Positions 43,123 to 55,110 of a stretch of DNA of 64,000 nucleotides are shown here, in pieces. The position numbers were made by a program, and so were the translations under genes. The notes under the pieces were generated by a model. That model saw only the letters and a program-made list of their open reading frames with translations, searched no databases and was not told where the DNA came from. Where the stretch lies: contig CM055099.1 of NCBI GenBank assembly GCA_029204225.1, positions 45,219,489-45,283,488 of the forward strand, read 5' to 3'. This DNA is from Diphasiastrum complanatum. Its lineage: Eukaryota > Streptophyta > Lycopodiopsida > Lycopodiales > Lycopodiaceae. Each line of letters opens with the position of its first letter. The stretch's first letter is position 1.

Positions 43123-43853
43123 TCTCTATGCCAGAGTTGATCTTCATTTTCTAAAGCATTTAATATGTTATCAAAGTTGCTGATTATTTTGGCCTGGTAG
43201 AGGTTTCCTTCTCTGTATCCGACTGTCAAAAACTTGTTTGTCGTCTTCTCGATCATACGACAAGTGTTGTCGTCGAACAAAACTTGAATGCCTAGAGAGA
43301 TAGATAGCAGATCTTTTTTAAGTGAGGGCACATAGAGTGCTCCTGGCAGCTCTGCTTGGCCTGACAGTGTTCGTAGCTGTAGAGTGTCGATGCCCTTGAC
43401 ATCGTGTCTGCTCCCATCACCTAGAGTCATTGCTCTGTCGTTTTCGAGTTTGCAAAAGTTGATCAAGATCTTCTTGTTGCAGGTTATGTGTGATGTTGCT
43501 CCTGAATCGATGACTACATCGTAGTCATATTCAGAGTAGCTTGTTGAAGCTTCATCGAGTATCGTGAAAGCTTCGTCACCTCTTTCTGCATCCTTAGATG
43601 ACTCTGCAACGTTTGCCTTTTCAGCTTTGTTCTTTCTTTTTGGGTTGAATCTGCAATTGTATGCAGAATGTCCTTCCTTCTTGTAGTGCATGCAAGGTAT
43701 TGCTAGATTGAACCAGCATTTGTTGGTCGTATGGCCTGGTTTGTGGCAATGATCGCAGGAAGAAGATTGCTGATTTGAGGGCATTGTCTTCTCGAATCTT
43801 GGCTTGTTTCTTTTTCTTCTTTCCTTTCGTGAAGAGAGCTTTCTCTTGATCAC
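43110..43853 (-). pseudogene. Copia zinc knuckles and protease (element 2)
   Basis: A normal CCHC knuckle (CDHCHKPGHTTNKC) is followed by a second with a Cys-to-Tyr change (CMHYKKEGHSAYNC), then protease VIDSGATSHI and the pre-integrase region ending LWHRE. The paired knuckles differ from the single knuckle of the 5695 family. Confidence 0.88.
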
Positions 43854-44175
43854 TGCTTCCCTCTCCTTCGTCTCTCATCAGTCTCTCATCAGCGACAAGA
43901 CTGACTGCTTTGTCGAATGTCATATCTGGTAGACTCAGTATGAGCATCATCAGCGGCTGATAGGACGTCAGTAAAGATTTCATGAAGTACATCAGCTACT
44001 GTGGTGTTGGGACCTGGTGCTCCTGTCCTGATGTAGCGAGTTGAGTGAAGATTGTTTTGATCTTCTCAACATGCTGATACAACTGGTTGCCAATCCCACC
44101 ATATGGATTGCAGCTAATTGTGAAGGTGCATGACTAAAGTTGCAGTCCTACATCATACTTCTGCTTTAATCTTTT

Positions 44176-44439
44176 TCACGCTGCATGGCCACTTTTGTAG
44201 TCTTCAATCTGCATGAGTAGATCTTCATTTATGGACAAAACGATGATCGTCATTGCGTGCTCATCCTTTTTGATCCATTCAGCTCTCCTCAGGTCTCCCT
44301 CTAGAGGCTGCACCTCTGAGAGCTCGGTCACCGACCGGATGCCTTTGCCCTTTAGAAGCGTTTTGATTTTGAATTTCCAGATTCTGTAATTAGCGCCATC
44401 AAGACTAATTGCCACTCTTGTCTGGATTGTTGTAGCCAT
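44176..44439 (-). pseudogene. Copia gag N-terminus (element 2)
   Basis: ATG at 44439, with LDGANYRIWKFKIKTLLKGK at about residues 13-32, the standard Copia gag N-terminal block. The frame is broken at 44176, and gag text resumes in another frame around 43992. Confidence 0.85.
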
Positions 44440-44504
44440 ATTATGTTGTCTAGTAGAATCACTGCTAGGATATCAGCAGTGATAACATGTCTGCTCTGAT
44501 ACCA

Positions 44505-44985
44505 TGTCACGGAAGCGAGACTGTTTTGTTTTTGTCTTCGTCTTCTTATTCGCAAACAATTTTGTGTCTTTGAATTTTCCTTTGCGCGGAAGCTTTTACA
44601 GGATCCTAGACACTCGACTACACATCATAGAACATATTTTATTCTAGCAAACAAGACACACAGTACAAGACAAGGAGATGCATGAAAATAGAGCGACTGT
44701 ATTATCAGTATAATTTTAGAGCGAGATCATCAATGTCTTGCTCGTTGGCGGAGTGACACTCTGCTCTTTCGCTATGTTCTATTCGTTGGCAGACTTTCAT
44801 GCACAACTCTAGTATTTTTTACCTTTCTGCTCTACTCGCTACGTCTCTCTCTGTCTCTTATAGATCTATCCACTCATATTACTTGTTATGATCTAGAGAG
44901 AATAGTTTATACCTCCACAGTGTGGAGTTTACAAGATAGCTAAACGTAGAATCACAAGACTAGTTAACGCTAATCAACTAGTTAG
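44505..44985 (-). repeat. LTR of minus-strand Copia element 2 (outer end approximate)
   Basis: The plus strand starts TGTCACGGAAGCG directly next to the PBS. A TATA-like CTATAAGAG on the minus strand lies at about 44860. The outer end is not defined. Confidence 0.6.
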
Positions 44986-45218
44986 TTAGTATTCGTCATT
45001 GCCACTCGTTTCAGCTGGGCGTGAAGTCTACGACTCCAAGCTCGTTGAGCTGCTAGCTGGCAGTGCGAGAGATTCCTCTTCGTTTGTTTCGTAATCTCTT
45101 GTTTGCTTTCGTTCTTTTTGTTTCTTTCGTAGTTTTTCATTTTGCGTCCCTTTACGGTTTGCGGTTTTGGAGGGTGTTTACGATTCACGAATGATTCGCA
45201 AATCGTTCGTGCTTCAAG

Positions 45219-46349
45219 TCAAGGGATGTTGACTGTCACAAATTCTTCTCTTTGACCTTTCTTTTCCATGCTGCGACAAAGTTGCAGGAGTTCACCATTT
45301 CTGACAGGTGTGAGGTCTTTGAATAAGGACTTACATGTTGTCATGTGTTGAGAAGCACCTGAATCGAGATACCAATCCATTGCATCTCTGATGGGTAAAT
45401 CTTGTCTCATTAGCAGAGTTGATTTTCCTTGAGAGGTTCTAGCAGAATCAGATCCTTCATCCTACTACATCTTCTTCTTAGCTTCGTTATGCTTGAGAAC
45501 TCGACAATCCTTGATGTCGTGGTTGGGTTTCTTGCAATATTTGCAGAAGAGTCTAGTCTTAGGCTTTTGATGTTGTCGATTGTGCTTTTGTAAGTGCTGG
45601 TCTGAATCAGTTTGCTCAGGTTTTTTCTTATTGTCCTTCGAAGATTTCTTCTTCGGGAACTGTTGCTTATTCAAATAGAGAGCGACTATCCTCGTATTGG
45701 ACGTGGATAAGCTTTTCCTCCTTACTTCTTCCTGCAGTAAGCTTGTTGTTACCTTTTGGAGAGAAAGGTCAAAAGTATTATTGAGTAGCAATACTAAATC
45801 GTCATAAGAGGGAGGAAGACTAGACAGAAGAGACATGTTAGAATCTTCGTCTGATACTGGTGAATCTACTTTGGCTAGCTGATTGAGTAGTTTTTTGAAA
45901 TCGTTTAGATGGTCGGTGATTGAGGTCCCTTCACTCATCTTGAGCAACATGAACTTCCTCCTCAAGAAGAGATGGGCCGAAACATCTATTTTCTCGTATA
46001 GACTAGTAAGAATGTCCCATGCTTTTGTGGAGTTGGAACAGTTAGCTACATGAGCTATTTGTGAATGTTTAAAATTCAGAGATACAATGGCAAGGGATAG
46101 CATCCTTAGCTTCTCAGGTGGTCAGCATGTCGGGTTCAGCTGGTCTGGTTATTAAACCATTGACATATCCTCAAAGTTCTTTTTATTTGAATATCATCTT
46201 CATCTTGAACTTCCACGTGTGGAAGTCGTCACCGTTGAACTTGTTGATCAAGCGAATTTCTGAAGATGCTCCTTCCATGATGAATGATTTTAGTATAGTA
46301 GATAATTTTGTATACTAATTAGTAGTTTGGAACGAAAGTTCTGATACCA
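45219..46349 (-). mobile_element. Minus-strand Copia element 3 (PBS, gag and protease only)
   Basis: A minus-strand PBS (TGGTATCAG, 46341-46349) precedes gag. Gag starts at ATG 46278 with LINKFNGDDFHTWKFKMKM and meets a TAA within 35 codons. The open part 46103-45465 has the UBN2 gag domain and a CCHC-type knuckle (CKYCKKPNHDIKDC). The protease (WYLDSGASQHM) lies at 45410-45219, after which pol is absent. Confidence 0.85.
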
Positions 46350-46355
46350 CTCTAT

Positions 46356-46990
46356 TGGGGTGCTCTCGAATACATTAGAGGTGGAAGAAGAAACATAGCT
46401 CCAACATAGAGAACTTTACAAGATCTTTACCAAAACTACAATATCAATATTGACTTAGATCAAATGGAAGAATGTCTTGGTAAGTGTCAAAGACAACCAT
46501 GAAGAAAGCGAATAATTAGGCGTCTGAGATAGCCATGCTTCCTTCGAGATTAGACATTCCAAATTGAATGTGTGTCAATGGAGAAAGAAAATTATCAGAA
46601 AGCATTCGTGGTGCAATACACATAAGAAGAATAGAGAATCTGAATTAAGCAGTTATGAATATAATGATCAGATCACAATCCTGTGTCCAAGAATGGTTTA
46701 AAGTAATGGTGCACTGTGTGCAGTGATTCTGCTTGACTAGTTACAGATAAAATAATTATCTCTATCTTTTGAATGGCTTTCACTCTCTCTAAAATCTCTA
46801 ATTCTATGGAATCAGATAATTAAGACACAATGGAGTTCGCCTAGGAACTCCGTTTTACTCTTCTCCACTTGCATGTATATTCATCACAGATTGTCTCATT
46901 AGTTTTATCTCGTGAGTTGCCATTATGTATATATACAAGGAGCAGTTACAATGACTGTGTGGATAACGAGTGTGAAACAGTGCAGTTACC
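46356..46990 (-). repeat. Probable LTR of minus-strand Copia element 3
   Basis: The plus strand starts TGGGGTGCTCTCG, six bases outside the PBS. The outer end is unknown, and 46990 is only where LTR-like text gives way to unrelated sequence. Confidence 0.4.
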
Positions 46991-47207
46991 AAAAAGTGCT
47001 AAAGTGAACTATGACGTGGTCTGCATTTGAACAGAGCAGTGTGGATGATGTGGATCTCGAACTCGAAGACTTTTAGTTTGTAGGAGATCGAAGATGATGT
47101 AGTCGAAGATCTTGAACTCAAAGAGTTCGGCATCGATCCGGCTTTTGCTCTAGTTGATTGATTGTACAGACGTTCAACTTTAGTATGTAAGATTGCAATG
47201 TTGTCGT

Positions 47208-47307
<100 letters not shown>

Positions 47308-47309
47308 GG

Positions 47310-47540
47310 GGGTCGCAAGTTGCCACATGGCAAGCCACATAGGCATGTCATGAGACAAACTATGCAGGCTTGGGACTCCCCATGTGGCAAGCCACGTAGG
47401 CCTATCATAGGCTTGCATGGCAGGTCATATAGGCATGACATAGGCTTCATGTCTACCATGCAGGCATGTTGCAGCCTGTCACATACGGTTGTGTGGCAAG
47501 CCAACTAAGCTATGCCACGTAGGTCTTCCATGTAAGCTTG
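47310..47540. repeat. Degenerate short tandem repeats with GGCAAGCCAC cores
   Basis: At least four diverged units of 35-60 bp share CATGTGGCAAGCCACGTAGG-type text (for example 47320, 47389 and 47488). It is a small decayed minisatellite next to the GA tract. Confidence 0.65.
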
Positions 47541-47825
47541 AGTGGAACTGAAGAGAAAGGGGCCCACCGGGCCTGCGTTTTGAAGCCTTCCCAGCCCTTC
47601 ACAACCGATTTTTCCTTCATAGAAATGCATTATTATTTCAGCCTTTCTCATGGAAAGTCTGAAACTTAAAAAATCCTTAGAGCGCCCTTCAAATTTAGTG
47701 AAATCCTTGACAATGAAAGTCCCTTTTGTTTAACACCTTTCACCATGAAAGTATGTGCCCGCCCTTCAAAACATTATGTGTGTGGGTAATTTGAATTTGG
47801 AGTGGGCCCCTTAGATGCAAGAAGC

Positions 47826-47955
47826 ATGCATGGGGAGGAGGGCCATGCATCATGTTCCCCATACATGCATCCTCCTCCCCATCATTTTTAGTTTAAAAAA
47901 CGTGTATGCATGGGTGAGGGGAGGAGGATGCATGGGGCCCCTCACCCATGCATAA
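47826..47955. repeat. Nested foldback sequence
   Basis: ATGCATGGGTGAGGGG (47906-47921) is perfectly complementary to CCCCTCACCCATGCAT (47938-47953) across a 16-nt loop. Just upstream, GGGGAGGAGG text (about 47833) pairs with CCTCCTCCCC (about 47870). It resembles a foldback or MITE-like element or a short hairpin RNA precursor. Confidence 0.75.
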
Positions 47956-48099
47956 AAGTGTATATAAGTTTAAATATATATGTCTATAATCATCTGATAA
48001 TTGTTGTTGTTATTGTATCAAGTAAACAAGCATTCAAAATCGGACGATCATTGTAATTTATCAACAGACACTGTAGATGTTATCACATCGATTAGATTC

Positions 48100-48870
48100 A
48101 GACAATGTGTACTTTTCACACGTGTGAGGACATCTCAAACAATGTGAATGATCTCCTAAGGTGTGTGTGATTGCACAAAGATCTAGCACTTGATTGATTC
48201 AGCAATCTATCTTGAAAATTCTAAGGCAAGAGCACATAGAACATGCAGGATTCATTCACCATTCAACATACACATTGAGAGGAAACTTGTGATGAAAAAA
48301 ACTAAACATAAAAGTGGCTTGCTCTCGGATAGAGAGAGAATACAAGATGTAGCTCTTGAGTAGAGAGAGAATATGCAAAAAAAACTCTAAGTGTAGAATC
48401 TTAAGATCTCTCCAAAAAATTAAGTATAGAATCACCCTCTCTCATTATCTCATAGTGACTCGAGCTCCAAGAGGTGTAGTCATCAAGCAATATGATTGGA
48501 TCTCTTACATAGCACCTATAAATTTGATTGGTCTAGTGACTTCTCCCCTCCTGCATGTGACTGGACCATTTCTATGGATCTCTCTCTCTTTTGATTGGTC
48601 ACATGACAACATGACAACACATGATTAAATGTCTAGCCCTCTACCATCAAGCCAAGTGTCAAAGGGCTACACTACCTCGAGCTACATCAAGAGCTTTTTT
48701 TGGCCTAATCACCTACTTACATATGTTCAAGGGCTAGAAAAGTCAAAGGACTCCCAAAACTCATGATAGATAACTTTTACTATTTTCCACACCAAATCTC
48801 TCACTTATTCCCTACTCTAGATCAATCTATTTATATACATGGTATGGTAATGTCTCACCAAGCCCCAACA
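48100..48870 (-). repeat. LTR-like sequence related to 662-1321
   Basis: It shares TTCACACGTGTGA, CTCCTAAGGTGTG, and AGAGAGAGAA tracts in the same order and orientation as 662-1321, and ends CCCCAACA. No PBS or target duplication was found. Confidence 0.55.
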
Positions 48871-49051
48871 TTGATGTTATGCTACATAACCATGGATGAT
48901 CTAGTCCACATAAAACATTGAACATGCATTTCATGGTTTTTAATGTTTTTGACAAATGTCAATTCACATTAAAATTGATTAAGGTTCTATTGATCCTTAG
49001 TTATACCTAAATATTTAGTTTTGTTGAACACTCATGAAAGAATATCATGAT

Positions 49052-49585
49052 TGTCATGTGCCAAATCCCAAACTAATAGCAATAGCAATGAAGTAAAGCT
49101 AGAAGCAAGAAGATAACAAGACATTCATGATAGCATATCAATAGAAAGCTAGAAACAATGAGATCACAATGGAATTGCATTAGCAATGAAAGAAAGAGTA
49201 CAATCAATGGAAATGGAGCATTGATTCATGTGGATAGGGCACATGAGACCTAGCAATGGAGATCCCTATGCTCACATTCACAAGGAAGCTAGAAGCTCTC
49301 ACTTGCAAATGAGCCAAAAGATTCACAAAATGATGTCTCTTGCCTAGTTATAGACAATGCTCTCACTTAACTAAACTTAACTATCTTGAGGGATGGTTAT
49401 CCCTTGTTAAGTACTATTTAGGCTACATTGGGCCCTTGTTGGCCTATTATCCTTATTAATTACTTTGGAGGGCCTAAAGAGGGAACCGCCTTGTTCTTAA
49501 GGCTAATAGCTCTTTTTGGCCTACAAAGCTTACAATGGATATTATATTGCCTTGAAAAGCACTTATGTACTAAAAGTACATGACA
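49052..49585 (-). repeat. Solo LTR with perfect ATGAT target duplication
   Basis: 534 bp from TGTCATGTG to ACATGACA, the reverse of the LTR at 30199-30728. ATGAT flanks it on both sides (49047-49051 and 49586-49590). No internal sequence remains, so it is a solo LTR formed by recombination. Confidence 0.94.
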
Positions 49586-49590
49586 ATGAT

Positions 49591-52500
49591 ATTCACTTAG
49601 AGTCCATTAGAAATATAAAATCACAATTAGTTAAACACATGAGCATCATAGAATTTGTAAAAAGTGTGTTTGAAAGGTTGCTCACCACCCATGTTTCATT
49701 TGATAATTGAACACCAAAGGTATAATTCTTTGAGTATGTTGCTTTTTTATGTGCTTCATGCATAAGTGTGTTTCTACATTTGGTCAACTCTAAATTGATA
49801 ACCGATATTAATGGATTTTTTTTTTTCTAGTTTCGAGTTTTTTAAAAGTTGCCTAATGAATGATTGAAGTCTAAAAAAGGTTTGTTGATTGAGTTGCAAG
49901 ATAAAGTGCCTACCTTTAAACTATAGATTTTATGAAAAGTAGCATCTATGATATTTTGCATACCTTTTTTAAGCATCTCTCTCTCTTTTATTTAAATGAA
50001 CGATTGAGGAATAAAAAACTTCTTAATGTGCAATTGCCCAGATGCATGTTTGATATTGTTAAACATCGTAAAATATGCTTCCCTTTCGAGACATGAAAGA
50101 AAACATCTTGAATTAAAGTTTCATCGATGGTTTTACCCAGTTGGCTCACTAAGGCCTTGGTAATCTAGGACTGGGTTTAACATATCAATTATCATATATT
50201 AAAATGTTGTCAACTTACACATTAATCCTAAATCCAAATAGTTTTCTATGATAGTGTTGTCATTCATATTATGATGTGCAACTAGTATTGATATGTAAAG
50301 AATCAGGTGCAAAATCAAACACAATCAATGCTCCTAAACAACACTAGGGAGTGTGAAAGAATTCAAGAAAACAAAAAATAATTTTCAACACAAAGTTGCT
50401 TGGGAGCCTATATTCTTCTCTTGTGACATCCACCTTTGGATGAAAGATCATCAGTGTCTTATGATAGTCATTTTTGCTTATTACTTTTAACTTTATGAAC
50501 TGACATGTTTGCATCTTTTACCATGTGTGCAGTTGATTTACCAATGATTCTAAAGCATCTTGAACTTGATCATTGTTTTCTTTCAAGTAAATGAAAAAAT
50601 TATCCAGCCAAAAAAATTGATTTTTTAGATTTTCACTATCAGATAGTCATTTTTCCCTATAATATAAAAAACAATCAATTTTGACTCTAGAATTTGAACT
50701 TTGTGCATTGAATTCTCTAAACCATAAGTCATAAATCTTTCACAATATCTTGATAGACCATTTTGTTTTGGGTAATGGAATAGAAGTTGTGATGTTCAAC
50801 TAAGTTTGGATAGAAACTTTTTAATGCTTAGATCCAAATTTTTGTGTTGTCCATTCTATGACACAAGTACACATCAGTTGATATTGTGGTTCCTTTTACA
50901 TTTGAATATAAAAATAATGGAGCACACTATATAGAAAAGATTGACATGGAATTGAAATATAGACATCTTAAGAAGATGCAAACAAATAACAAACAACATA
51001 AATTTCAATACTATAGTAAAATAATATAGGAGAAATTTGTCTCAGACAGCTCATATATTATACATCAGAATGCATTAGAGCCATGTTGCTTAGAATGATA
51101 AAGCTAAAAAATTTCTAATATATAGTGTGCTCATTTTAATTGATTAATTCCAAGTTTTCTTTTGAATTCATTCTCCATTTCTTGATGACATGCATAGGAA
51201 ATGTTTTTTGCACCTCCTATCTTTCACAAAGAAGGTTACAAAGTACATAGTTCAGAGAGAATTTCACCTCAAACTCTCACAATAGTGAAGAACACAAGGT
51301 CTCAAATCAAAACAAAATTTCCACTTTACGTGTACTTTCTTCTCCACACATCGGGAGAGTTAATTCAACAAATATTCTCCAATCATGAAATTTAGCTTAA
51401 GAAAAAGGGATGTTCCCTTCATATTCTCGTGAACATGTGACCTATCCCATTATAGTACCTTCTTCAACTCATCATTGAGGTTCAATCTCCATTCATAGTC
51501 TTACTGACCCAATGGAGAAGGCTTAGTTGGGTAGCTTGGTATCCAAAGTTCTTTTGGTCCCAAGTTCTAGCCCCCCTTGGAAACCAACATGCATTCATAG
51601 TCATATTGGAACTTTTTCATATGACTTTCACAAACTATCTTATTCAATGCATATAGTAACTCACACAAGTTTTAAATAATTTTCTTGTTATTTCCAACTT
51701 TTTTAGCACTTTATCACATCTCTTTTCCTTTTATCTTTTCCCTTTGGATTGGAAATCAAAATTTAATCATGATTGAAGGTATGCATGCTATTATGAAACG
51801 TCATTTCGCTTTTTCCTTTTAGTTATGTCCTTCGATACTCCACCACATGTGGCAGATATACAAACATTTTTTTACATATTCACGTAAGTCACTATGGTCA
51901 CACAACTAGCAATCATGAGCGTGGTGATTTGATGGGGTCCTTCATAGGGTTTTCACTATCTTACAAAACAAATCAGCTTGGCTTATTATCATAATCTACT
52001 ATCCAAAAAAATAATTCCACTTCTAACATATTTGCACATGTCGTGGAGAAATGAATGGGAATTGAAAACTTAGACAAGTGAAGTGTGGGGTGCCTCCTCA
52101 AGTTTCAAATGTAGGTGAAAAAGAAATGCTCCTTAACTCTTATACAATTATTAAATGAAATCACATTTGGGAGCATACTACCATGTACAACCTTACGAAT
52201 ATCCTTATAAATATGTGACAAATGAGCCATAAATAGGTGAAAATGTTTCTTTATTTTTTACGAAAGCTGGAAAAGGGTGTGTGAAACGTGGTTGAAACAC
52301 GAGAGGTTTCAACGAGCTTGGTTGCTACTATGATTATGGCTAAGATTCTCGTCAATCCTATGCGGGATAGAGCACTTGGGGTTGAAAATGTTAGGTTGTT
52401 GCTTGCTCATTTGGGGGTGGAGTATGGTCTTCTTGTGGAAGTGGATACTAGATTCCGATGCTTGTTCTTGTCGTTGGCCTACCTCTCTATACTCTAGTGG

Positions 52501-53220
52501 GATAGGTTTTCATTGCAAATACCTCCTCAGTACTGTTTGCACTATTTCTATTTTCCATTGAAAACCGATGCAACGATGACTTTGTAAGGTTTTATCTTGG
52601 GGAGGTGAGTGGGAAGTGGGTGTCCGCTGTCTTTACTCCTGAGCTTGAGAAGATGGAGATGTGGTGCAGTGGGATGGTGGAAGAGGAGTAAAATACTAAG
52701 GGAAGAAGGGGAAGGGGGCCCTACTGCCTTAGCAGAGACTTGTGAGCTGTTTGGAAGAAACGCCATGGTATGATAGAGACGTATGCAAGGAGGTATTTGC
52801 AAAATTGCAAGCAGGAGCAAAGGTGGGCAACACTGAAATTCTAAAAAGATGAAGATCAGGAGAAAGGTGGAACCCGTGGTACTACGGAAAAAAGATATTC
52901 ACTGCCCACAAGCTGAAGAAAGAAGATATTGTCGGAAACTCCCAGAAAGATAGAAGATTGAAAGAGCTTACAAGATACAAACAAATGATTGGCAAGTATT
53001 ATCTTGTCTTGCCTTGTCGTAGGGAGTCGTTGATGTAGTGAGATCCTTAGATTCTGTGACCGCACCCTTCCACCACTCTCGGATCTCCAGTTGCTGGTTC
53101 TCTCACTCAAGCTATTCTGATGTTGCATCATTTAAAACTTGTAACAAAGAGGTAATCTTCAATATCATAACCTACATACAGCACAATTGTGACTTTCCAA
53201 TTTGACTACCACCGCTGGTT
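49591..53220. other. AT-rich intergenic DNA, nothing recognised
   Basis: No coding domain, tRNA or clear repeat was recognised on either strand. Short open frames at 51201, 52288 and 52548-53131 lack any familiar motif. Confidence 0.45.
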
Positions 53221-55110
53221 GAGAGCTCTTGAGCCTTGGGCTCTTTCAGCAACATAGAATTGGAAAAAGGGTGGCCAATGTAGCTATCCTTTTGTGTAAA
53301 TCTAAGCGAGTGCAGCTCGTGTGGAGTGAGAGGTTGCACGCGTGTCACTCACCATGGTCCATCAGCTCATGGTCGCAGACACAACAAGTTTATGGTGCTC
53401 CATACAATCACTATTCTGACTACCAGTTTGATCTCAAAGCTTTCAAGAAATGATTTTTAGCTCAAATCTTGTTTTCCATTTATACAAGTTTTCGCATAAC
53501 ATCACATTTTGAGGGAACAATTTTTGTCATGAACTATAATCATGCTCATGTTTACTTCATTCCCTTTGTCAAAATCACCCTCTTCTGCTTCTTACAAAAT
53601 CACAATGTGGAAACTAGAAGAAATTCGTGACCTTGCGTTGAGAAGCAACTGCTATAACACCGCATAACGTTATTCCTAATCTCTTATAAAATCTCTATGC
53701 GTATATGCACAGATTTGATGCTCAATTATAGCCTTAGATAGGTATTTCGATAGATTTGAAAATGCATCATTTCAAATAGTGCACTGGGAAAGACACCTCT
53801 CAAAGAATACTCCAGCTCATTTCATATGAAGGTTGAACATACTGCAAAGCCACAAGTTGTGGAATCTGCAAAACAGCGGTTAATGATCCCAGCCAGGAAT
53901 AAGTTAGTGATCAATCATCTGAACTAACTGAGGAACAAATCCTTGATAGATGATAGGTTTCAGCCAGCGAGATCATTACATTTGGAATAGTTATTGCTGA
54001 TCCACGAATGTTTGAAATGCATATTCAAGAAACAGATTCATTTTCAGTAGCTTTGGGAAACGCGAGTCCTTTTGTGGAGTGATATTGTCAGATATGACTG
54101 CTGTGGATTAATCCTAAGAGCAGCAATTGAGAAAGTGTTTCTATCAGCTGAATAAATGGACCTCCAAGATTAACGAAAACAAATGCTTCTAGTATATTTG
54201 AATATTTCCTTTTGTTGCTCATCATCCAAAAAGTGCTAACGGGAAACTAAGAGAGGCTTTGATCTGCACCTCATGCCTTCCACCAGCTATTTGCATATAA
54301 TATATGAAGGCAAGTTGCTTCAAATATGATTTTTAATAGAAAACTGCATCAAGCTTATTCGTCTTTTGCAATTACTAGAATTAAAACTATTTCAGCAAGC
54401 TATTATACTTTATGGATGCAAGACCATTGACCTCTTCATTTTGAACTTCATGAAAATTTGTCACAGGAAGCAATGTGCATGGACTTATACAAAATGGCAC
54501 AGTTGAAAGTTATGCACCTAGAAACAATTTTGTCATCTTCTGACCAACTATCTGATGACTAATTATAAAAAGAAACATCATCGCTGACAGAATTGCAAGA
54601 ATCAATCAAGCCCAGGATCTTCCAACAACAATTTGCCTCCAACAAGTGTTCCAATACTTCCAGAACAAGTTAGGGACAATAACAAACGCACTTCAGGAGA
54701 AAGCAGACACACTTAATTGTTTAACGAAAAGTGCAACTAAGCAGTTAATACATAATTTGAAAACACTCATGTGCATTCTAGAAAGTCTCCCATCAAACTT
54801 GTCTACTGTACAGAACACTAAGTGAACTAGCTCAATTGAGCATGCATTTTCTTGCGATCTTATATAAGCGACAAGCCGGGTTTTCTGGATGAAAGCGCTA
54901 CAAAATGTCATGCAATATCCCACCAAATAGTTTGAAAGGCGACCTTATGATAAGACATTGCAAAATCCTTGACAGCTCGGCAACGTTTCACTTCAGAGTC
55001 TTTAGAAGATTGCATGCCAAGTTAGCCTTTTGATATGCGCATTGTCTGACATGAGAGATCTCATAACGATACTCTAGTCGTACACATTTCAACACGTTCA
55101 GCTAACAAAC
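53221..55110. other. Intergenic DNA downstream of H2A.Z
   Basis: It includes the 3' UTR of the H2A.Z gene at its right end (polyadenylation site not determined). Nothing else is recognised. Confidence 0.4.

Larger units (their letters stand above)
42096..44504 (-). mobile_element. Minus-strand Copia element 2 (gag to integrase only)
   Basis: A minus-strand PBS (TGGTATCAGAG, 44494-44504) follows the LTR at 44505. Gag starts at ATG 44439, and protease and integrase follow. The sequence stops at about 42096 in the linker after integrase, so RT and RNase H are missing. It carries multiple stops and frameshifts. Confidence 0.85.
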
